From positions 62,001 through 126,000 of the forward strand of contig NZ_JAEHFV010000006.1 of NCBI RefSeq assembly GCF_016522065.1: a stretch of 64,000 nt of DNA, given 5' to 3'. Positions 59,575 to 64,000 of this stretch are shown here, in pieces. The number at the start of each line of letters is the position of its first letter. The stretch's first letter is position 1. This DNA is from Flavobacterium agrisoli. Its GTDB lineage: Bacteria; Bacteroidota; Bacteroidia; Flavobacteriales; Flavobacteriaceae. A program made the position numbers and the translations under genes. Under the pieces are notes generated by a model, which saw only the letters and a program-made list of their open reading frames with translations, was not told where the DNA came from and did not search any database.

Positions 59575-60126
59575 TTATCTTTTCGATTTTATGATTTCGG
59601 CTAATAATTTTTTAGAACGAAGTAATTTTACTTTTACATTGCTTAGTGGTTCATTGATTTTTAGGGCAATTTCTTGATAACTCAATTCTTGAAAATACCG
59701 CAATTGAATAATTTCTTGATAATGCGGTTTTAATTCTTTAATGCATTGTAGTAATCGCGATAAATTTTGTTCGGTAATCAACGTGTCTTCGGCAGTAGGA
59801 GCGGTATCGGCAATGTTGTAGGCTTGTTGTTCTTCTTGATCGGTTATCGAAACAAAAAGATTTGATTTTCTTTTGCGAAGTAAATCAATATGTACATTTT
59901 TAGCAATGGCAATCAACCAAGTATTAAACTGAAATTCGGTATTATAGGTGCTAATTTTATCAAAAGCTTTAGAAAAAGTTTCAATGGTAATATCTTCAGC
60001 AATCGTTTCGTTTTCGGTACGTTTTAGCATAAAACCGTAGACTTCATTCCAATAACGATCTAACAGAAAAGTAAAAGCGTTTTGGTCGCCTTTTTTAGCT
60101 TTTTCAATTTTCGAATTTATTTCCAA
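59575..60126 (-). CDS. ECF-type RNA polymerase sigma factor
   Basis: A 183-residue sigma-70 family protein with region 2 (YGFMLKRTENETIAEDITIETFSKAF, then FNTWLIAIAKNVHIDLLRKRK) and region 4 (LKPHYQEIIQLRYFQELSYQEIA), the helix-turn-helix for -35 recognition. No anti-sigma factor gene follows, unlike SusC/FecR-type systems. Its start overlaps the end of the glycosyltransferase gene by 10 bases, so translation is coupled. Regulon unknown. Confidence 0.92.
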   Translation of the reverse strand: MEINSKIEKAKKGDQNAFTFLLDRYWNEVYGFMLKRTENETIAEDITIETFSKAFDKISTYNTEFQFNTWLIAIAKNVHIDLLRKRKSNLFVSITDQEEQQAYNIADTAPTAEDTLITEQNLSRLLQCIKELKPHYQEIIQLRYFQELSYQEIALKINEPLSNVKVKLLRSKKLLAEIIKSKR

Positions 60127-61223
60127 TGTACCGGTTTTGAAAAGATATTAGTTATAAAGATATTCATTTGTGTGCAAATAATAACCAATTCGAGCACGGG
60201 ATACCAAAAAATAAGGTCTTTTTCTTCAAATTTTTTAGCTGAATTTCCAATAATGATCCATGAAATTAAGTAACGAAGTAAAAACAAGCCTAAAACAATC
60301 ATCCATTGAAATTGAAAAGCAAACAAAAGAATCGCTAAAAGGAAAAATAATAATTGCGAACTGTAAAATAATCCCAACTGAATTTGATCAAAAAGTTTGT
60401 AATGCGATGCTGTTGCAACATGTCTTCTTTTTTGATTAAACCATTCTTTATAGGTTTCTTTCGGATCGGAATAGGTAAAACTTTCCGGAGCATACGCTAT
60501 AGTAGTATTGGTTTTGGTTGCGGCTTCGTTAATGAACAAATCATCATCTCCCGAACGCACCTGAATATGGTTGATGAACCCGTTTACATTAAAAAATTCC
60601 TCTTTTTTATAAGCTAAATTCCGTCCCACTCCCATATAAGGTTTGCCTACTTTTGCCCACGAAAAATACTGAATTGCCGTTAAAATAGTTTCAAATCGGA
60701 TGATTTTATTCAGTAAAGAACGTTCTCTTTTTTGATACCCTCCGTAGCCTAAAACAATGGTTTTGTTAAGCGTAAATTGCGACGTCATAGCCGTTATCCA
60801 ATCTTTTGAATTGGGGAAACAATCGGCATCGGTAAACAATAAATACTCTTTTTTGGCCGCTTTAATACCGAGAGTTAAGGCGTATTTTTTATTGCCCCAA
60901 AACGCTTCGTTGTTTTTTACTTTTACCAAACGTACATTGGGATATAATATTTCAAACTGTTCAAAAACCTCAAGGGTTTCATCACTGGAAGCATCATCAA
61001 TTAAAACAATTTCAAAATCGGGATAATTTTGTTCGGCTAAAAGCGGAATGTATTTTTTTACATTTTCTTCTTCATTTTTAGCACATACAATTACCGAAAC
61101 CGGAATTTTTTTGGAGGTAAATGTGGCGGGTGCAATAAATGCAAATTTGCTAAAAATACCCAAATAATATAAAAATTGTATGATGGTAATGGCAATAAAA
61201 AAGAAGAATATGATTGTAAGCAT
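60117..61223 (-). CDS. Glycosyltransferase family 2, membrane protein
   Basis: A 368-residue enzyme with one N-terminal membrane helix (1-25), a GT-A domain (VIVCAKNEEENVKKY, IDDASSDETLE, FTDADCFP as the DxD-type metal site, and QKRRHVAT as the processive-type Q/RxxRW-like motif) and three or four C-terminal helices. It likely transfers a sugar to a lipid or growing polysaccharide at the inner membrane. The ECF sigma factor follows with a 10-base overlap. Confidence 0.92.
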   Translation of the reverse strand: MLTIIFFFFIAITIIQFLYYLGIFSKFAFIAPATFTSKKIPVSVIVCAKNEEENVKKYIPLLAEQNYPDFEIVLIDDASSDETLEVFEQFEILYPNVRLVKVKNNEAFWGNKKYALTLGIKAAKKEYLLFTDADCFPNSKDWITAMTSQFTLNKTIVLGYGGYQKRERSLLNKIIRFETILTAIQYFSWAKVGKPYMGVGRNLAYKKEEFFNVNGFINHIQVRSGDDDLFINEAATKTNTTIAYAPESFTYSDPKETYKEWFNQKRRHVATASHYKLFDQIQLGLFYSSQLLFFLLAILLFAFQFQWMIVLGLFLLRYLISWIIIGNSAKKFEEKDLIFWYPVLELVIICTQMNIFITNIFSKPVHWK

Positions 61224-61261
61224 CTGGTTTTTATGTCTTTTTAATTTGAATTTTGCAGCAA

Positions 61262-61269
61262 CAAATGTA
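61262..61269 (-). promoter_or_regulatory. -7 element (TACATTTG on minus strand) of the GT2-sigma unit
   Basis: CAAATGTA on the plus strand, 38 bases upstream of the start at 61223. Confidence 0.58.
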
Positions 61270-61360
61270 ATTAGGAATTCTTAATTCTCATCATATTTAA
61301 AGGGTAACTTTTGCACTATTTTAAGGTGTTTTTAAGTACAAAAATGCAACTGAATAAAAG

Positions 61361-62374
61361 TTAAATTATGTTTACTTCAGCTTCAATGGCAATCCCAAAT
61401 TTTTCGAAAACGGTGTCTTGTACTTTTTTAGAAACAGCCAAAATTTCTTGCCCGGTTGCATTTCCGTAATTTACCAAAACCAAAGCTTGGTTTTTATGCA
61501 CTCCTGCATCGCCAAAACGTTTGCCTTTTAATCCGGCTTGTTCAATTAGCCAACCTGCAGGAACCTTGACCTCGGTTTCGGAAACTTCAAAATATTTCAT
61601 TTCCGGAAAATTTTGGTGGATTTTTTCAAAATCGGGTTTCAATAAAATCGGGTTTTTAAAGAAACTGCCGCTGTTACCGAGTTCTTTTGGATCGGGTAAT
61701 TTACTTTGTCTAATCGCAATTACGGCATTGCTAACGTCTTTTATAGTAGGATTTGAAATGTTGTTTTTAGCCAATTCGCCCAAAATATCTCCATAAGCTG
61801 TATTAATTTGGTGGTTTTTTTTGGTCAATTGAAATCGTACCGAAGTTATAATATATTGGTCTTTAACCTCATTTTTAAAAATACTTTCGCGATAACCAAA
61901 ATGACATTCGGCATTGGTAAAAGTGCGTTTTTCTTGCGTTTCAATATGTAGAGCTTCGCAAGAAATAAAAGTGTCTTTTATTTCGGCGCCATAAGCACCA
62001 ATATTTTGAACAGGAGTTGTACCCACATTCCCGGGAATTAACGACATGTTTTCTAAACCGCCAAAATTTTGGTCAATGGTCCAAAGTACAAATTCATGCC
62101 AGTTTTCGCCGGCTTGACTTTCAATAACAACAGTTTCCTCGTTTTCTTGAATTATTTTTTTGCCTTTTAAATCAATGTGAATCACCAAAGCGTCGATGTT
62201 TTTTGTCAATAACATGTTACTTCCGCCGCCAAGAACGAATTTTTTCTTGTCTTTATTTTCGATTAAAACGGTTTTTAGCTCTTCAACTGAATGCACGGCT
62301 ATGAATTCGGAAGCAAAAGCTTCTATACCAAAAGTGTTGTATTTTTTTAAAGGAAAATGAGTAGTGATGTGCAT
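61361..62374 (-). CDS. murB: UDP-N-acetylenolpyruvoylglucosamine reductase
   Basis: A 337-residue FAD enzyme of peptidoglycan synthesis, the second step to UDP-MurNAc. FAD-binding FVLGGGSNMLLTKN and GNVGTTPVQNIGAYG, the catalytic arginine in YRESIFK and the serine in NSGSFFKNP place it in the E. coli type I group (with GYRES-type loop, without the type II shortening). It starts MHITTHFPLKKYNTFGIEA. It has its own promoter box at 62409-62416. Confidence 0.95.
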   Translation of the reverse strand: MHITTHFPLKKYNTFGIEAFASEFIAVHSVEELKTVLIENKDKKKFVLGGGSNMLLTKNIDALVIHIDLKGKKIIQENEETVVIESQAGENWHEFVLWTIDQNFGGLENMSLIPGNVGTTPVQNIGAYGAEIKDTFISCEALHIETQEKRTFTNAECHFGYRESIFKNEVKDQYIITSVRFQLTKKNHQINTAYGDILGELAKNNISNPTIKDVSNAVIAIRQSKLPDPKELGNSGSFFKNPILLKPDFEKIHQNFPEMKYFEVSETEVKVPAGWLIEQAGLKGKRFGDAGVHKNQALVLVNYGNATGQEILAVSKKVQDTVFEKFGIAIEAEVNII

Positions 62375-62408
62375 AAAAAACCGACTTTTTTAAGTGAATT
62401 GCATCTGC

Positions 62409-62416
62409 CAAAAGTA
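62409..62416 (-). promoter_or_regulatory. -7 element (TACTTTTG on minus strand) of murB
   Basis: CAAAAGTA on the plus strand, 34 bases upstream of the murB start. Confidence 0.58.
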
Positions 62417-62456
62417 AGAATTATTATTGAGTTGTACGGGCAGTATAGCGTAAGTT

Positions 62457-63518
62457 TTAGTTGGTTTTACTCGAATTTGCTTCAATTAATTCGTGGTATT
62501 TTGTCGCAATGTATTTCATGTTGATGGCATAATTGGCTTTGTTTTCGATCATTTTTAGGTTTTCGGAAATAGCTTGTTCACACAAATCAGGATTTTGTAT
62601 TGTCCAAAGTAAGGCATCAGCAAGTTTTTGAGCTTCGTTGGTTGGAATTAAATGCCCGTTTTTTTGATGCGAAATCCAACTTTGATTGCCCGGAATTTCC
62701 GAAACAATGGGGTAACAGTTGCAGGCCATTGCCTCAAATAAAGAAGCCGAAACGCCTTCTGTAACTGGCATACTCAAATAGATGTTGGATTTTTGTAACA
62801 ATTGAGGTAATTCGGTATTGGCAATTCTTCCCGTAAAAGTGACTTTTTTATCAATTTGTAAATCGTGAACTTTATTTTTTAATTTTTTTAACTGATTGCC
62901 ATCGCCCACAATTAGTAAAGAAAAATAAATTCCTTTTTGGTGTAAGATACCAAAAGCATTAAGTATGGTTTCATGATTGTATTCGGGTTGAAGCGAGCGC
63001 GTTACAATTGCAGTAATAAACTGAAACTTTTTTTCGATTGGCGTAAAAGTATCCAGATTGATGCCTTTTGGGAGTACTAAAACCTTGTTTATGTCTACTC
63101 CAATTTTTTGCATTGATTCAGCCATTACAGGTCCCCAAGCATGAATAAGTGTTGCTTTTTGAAATGCTTTTTTTTGAATATATTTTTTAAAAGGCAATAA
63201 AATAGAGTTTTCTGGCCATAAATCCGTGCGGCCTTGTTGCGCCACAGCAATTATTTTGGCTCCTGAATAAGCAGCTAAAAAACCATAACTCGTGGTTCGT
63301 TCGGCTATGACCATATCCGGATTTTCTTTCTGAACAATTTTTTTTATGGCAAATAAAGCAGTGCAAAACTCGTAAATACGTTTTGTTTTTTGCAGATTTG
63401 GCGTTTGTAATTCCCATGTAATGATGTCGAAATCGCCAAATTCTTTCAAACCGTTCATCCAAGTTATAGCATCGGCTCGGTAGGATTCGCCCAAAAAGAG
63501 TATTTTTCTTTTTTGCAT
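62457..63518 (-). CDS. Glycosyltransferase, GT4 family (GT-B fold)
   Basis: A 353-residue protein. An N-terminal Rossmann half begins MQKRKILFLGESYRADA. The C-terminal donor-binding half has ITAIVTRSLQPEYNHETILNAF, FTGRIANTELPQLLQKSNIYLSMPVTEGVSASLFEAMACNCYPIVSE, with the EGVSASLFEAMA run as the ExFGxxxxE-type donor motif. It probably acts in surface glycan synthesis. The DUF2461 gene lies four bases upstream in the same direction, so they are co-transcribed. Confidence 0.92.
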   Translation of the reverse strand: MQKRKILFLGESYRADAITWMNGLKEFGDFDIITWELQTPNLQKTKRIYEFCTALFAIKKIVQKENPDMVIAERTTSYGFLAAYSGAKIIAVAQQGRTDLWPENSILLPFKKYIQKKAFQKATLIHAWGPVMAESMQKIGVDINKVLVLPKGINLDTFTPIEKKFQFITAIVTRSLQPEYNHETILNAFGILHQKGIYFSLLIVGDGNQLKKLKNKVHDLQIDKKVTFTGRIANTELPQLLQKSNIYLSMPVTEGVSASLFEAMACNCYPIVSEIPGNQSWISHQKNGHLIPTNEAQKLADALLWTIQNPDLCEQAISENLKMIENKANYAINMKYIATKYHELIEANSSKTN

Positions 63519-63522
63519 TTGC

Positions 63523-64000
63523 CTAAAATTCGTCGGTAGTTAAACCACGATTTAAAAAATCATTTAATGGTTTTAGGGTGATCAATTTCTGAGTCATTTT
63601 GTTTACAAAATCTGGTTTCAGAATTTCATTAAGTTCGTATTTTTGACTTACAACAAAGCTTTTTAGTTTTAAAAATGCAATTGCAGGATGGTCTTTTTCG
63701 TAACCTCTTGGTGGATTTTTAAGCGAATTACTTTCATTTACATCAAAAGTATTGAACTCCTTTTTAAAGTGAGGTTCGTTTAAAATAGCTTCTAAATCGT
63801 CATAAAAAAAGGCGATTTCTTTTCTTATTTTTTTTAAATCTTCTGATTCGGGAGCGTACAAACCACCCGCAATAAAACTATTTCCTTTTTCAATATGAAT
63901 GTAATATCCTGAGCGATTCAAACCCTTTGTACCCGCAGAAATCCAAATGCCTAAATGCGCTTTATAAGGTGATTTGTCTTTCGAAAAACGAATGTCGCGA
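63523..64000 (-). CDS. DUF2461 family protein, 5' end outside window
   Basis: The frame is open to the right edge, so the start codon lies beyond the window; 158 residues are visible of about 220 usual for the family. Reading in from the edge gives RDIRFSKDKSPYKAHLGIWI, then GYYIHIEKGNSFIAGGLYAP, which are the strongest DUF2461 signatures. A TTG at 63921 could be mistaken for a start, but the conserved sequence continues upstream of it. Function unknown. The stop is four bases before the glycosyltransferase gene. Confidence 0.9.
   Translation of the reverse strand, partial: RDIRFSKDKSPYKAHLGIWISAGTKGLNRSGYYIHIEKGNSFIAGGLYAPESEDLKKIRKEIAFFYDDLEAILNEPHFKKEFNTFDVNESNSLKNPPRGYEKDHPAIAFLKLKSFVVSQKYELNEILKPDFVNKMTQKLITLKPLNDFLNRGLTTDEF

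Noticed and set aside
1..64000. CRISPR arrays, transposases or prophage genes
   Set aside because: No regularly spaced repeats, transposase motifs or phage structural genes were seen on either strand.

Overview
The window is a stretch of low-GC chromosome from a member of the Flavobacteriaceae (Bacteroidota), most likely Flavobacterium or a close relative. Many genes are preceded by the Bacteroidota sigma-A promoter form (TAnnTTTG, sometimes with TTG about 19 bases upstream) rather than E. coli-type -35/-10 boxes, and Shine-Dalgarno sequences are mostly absent. The gene content is also lineage-typical: TonB-dependent receptors, DUF1800/DUF1501, DUF2805, DUF4374 and DUF6607 proteins, and gliding-group style PAS kinases. 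I see no phage, insertion sequence, CRISPR array or rRNA operon. The DNA is gene-dense; the longest gene-free stretches are 15164-15462 (299 bases), 13283-13555, 14185-14455 and 26916-27175.

Layout. 1-2369: queD (cut by the window edge), a Bcp-type peroxiredoxin, manA, a small conserved protein and tRNA-Thr. 2420-13858: a DUF4369 lipoprotein, an M61 peptidase, xerD, a PAS histidine kinase, carB (without its usual C-terminal allosteric domain), rpmH (found by reading the minus strand, 53 aa), a membrane/TPR protein, a thioredoxin-fold protein without its CXXC, a hydrolase and a reduced acetyltransferase-like protein. 13906-28947: DUF2805, aqpZ, a DMT transporter, the DUF1800-DUF1501 pair, a lipoprotein, htpG, a lipocalin-like and an OmpA lipoprotein, an orphan ABC ATPase, an S9 peptidase, a FabH-like ketosynthase and cutC. 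29030-43449: a TonB-dependent receptor, argS, a heme-uptake-like locus (DUF6607 divergent from receptor plus HmuY-like lipoprotein), ffh, folD, an outer-membrane protein and a three-gene membrane/winged-helix cluster. 43513-48684: a receptor plus DUF4374 lipoprotein operon divergent from an AraC-type regulator. 48699-64000: rluF, a hydrolase, the DUF164-like/Nif3 pair, lpxK and purine nucleoside phosphorylase, a TPR hybrid kinase, gap, lipA, tonB, an ECF sigma factor, two glycosyltransferases, murB and a DUF2461 protein cut by the right edge.

How the parts connect. The most interesting material is regulatory. Two separate TonB-receptor loci, 34459-37747 and 43513-48684, carry almost the same 19-bp element between divergent promoters (17 of 19 positions identical), as expected if one iron- or heme-sensing repressor controls both. 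The second locus also has a perfect 10-bp direct repeat at a 21-bp period, placed like an AraC-family activator site in front of a receptor promoter that lacks a visible -33 box. The receptor/DUF4374 pair resembles the XusA/XusB xenosiderophore system known in Bacteroides. The HmuY-like lipoprotein contains no histidine at all, so it cannot bind heme the way HmuY does. A third candidate circuit is the winged-helix regulator at 41742, flanked by two near-identical ACTTTG-n5-CAAAGT palindromes, one before its operon and one before the following membrane-protein gene.
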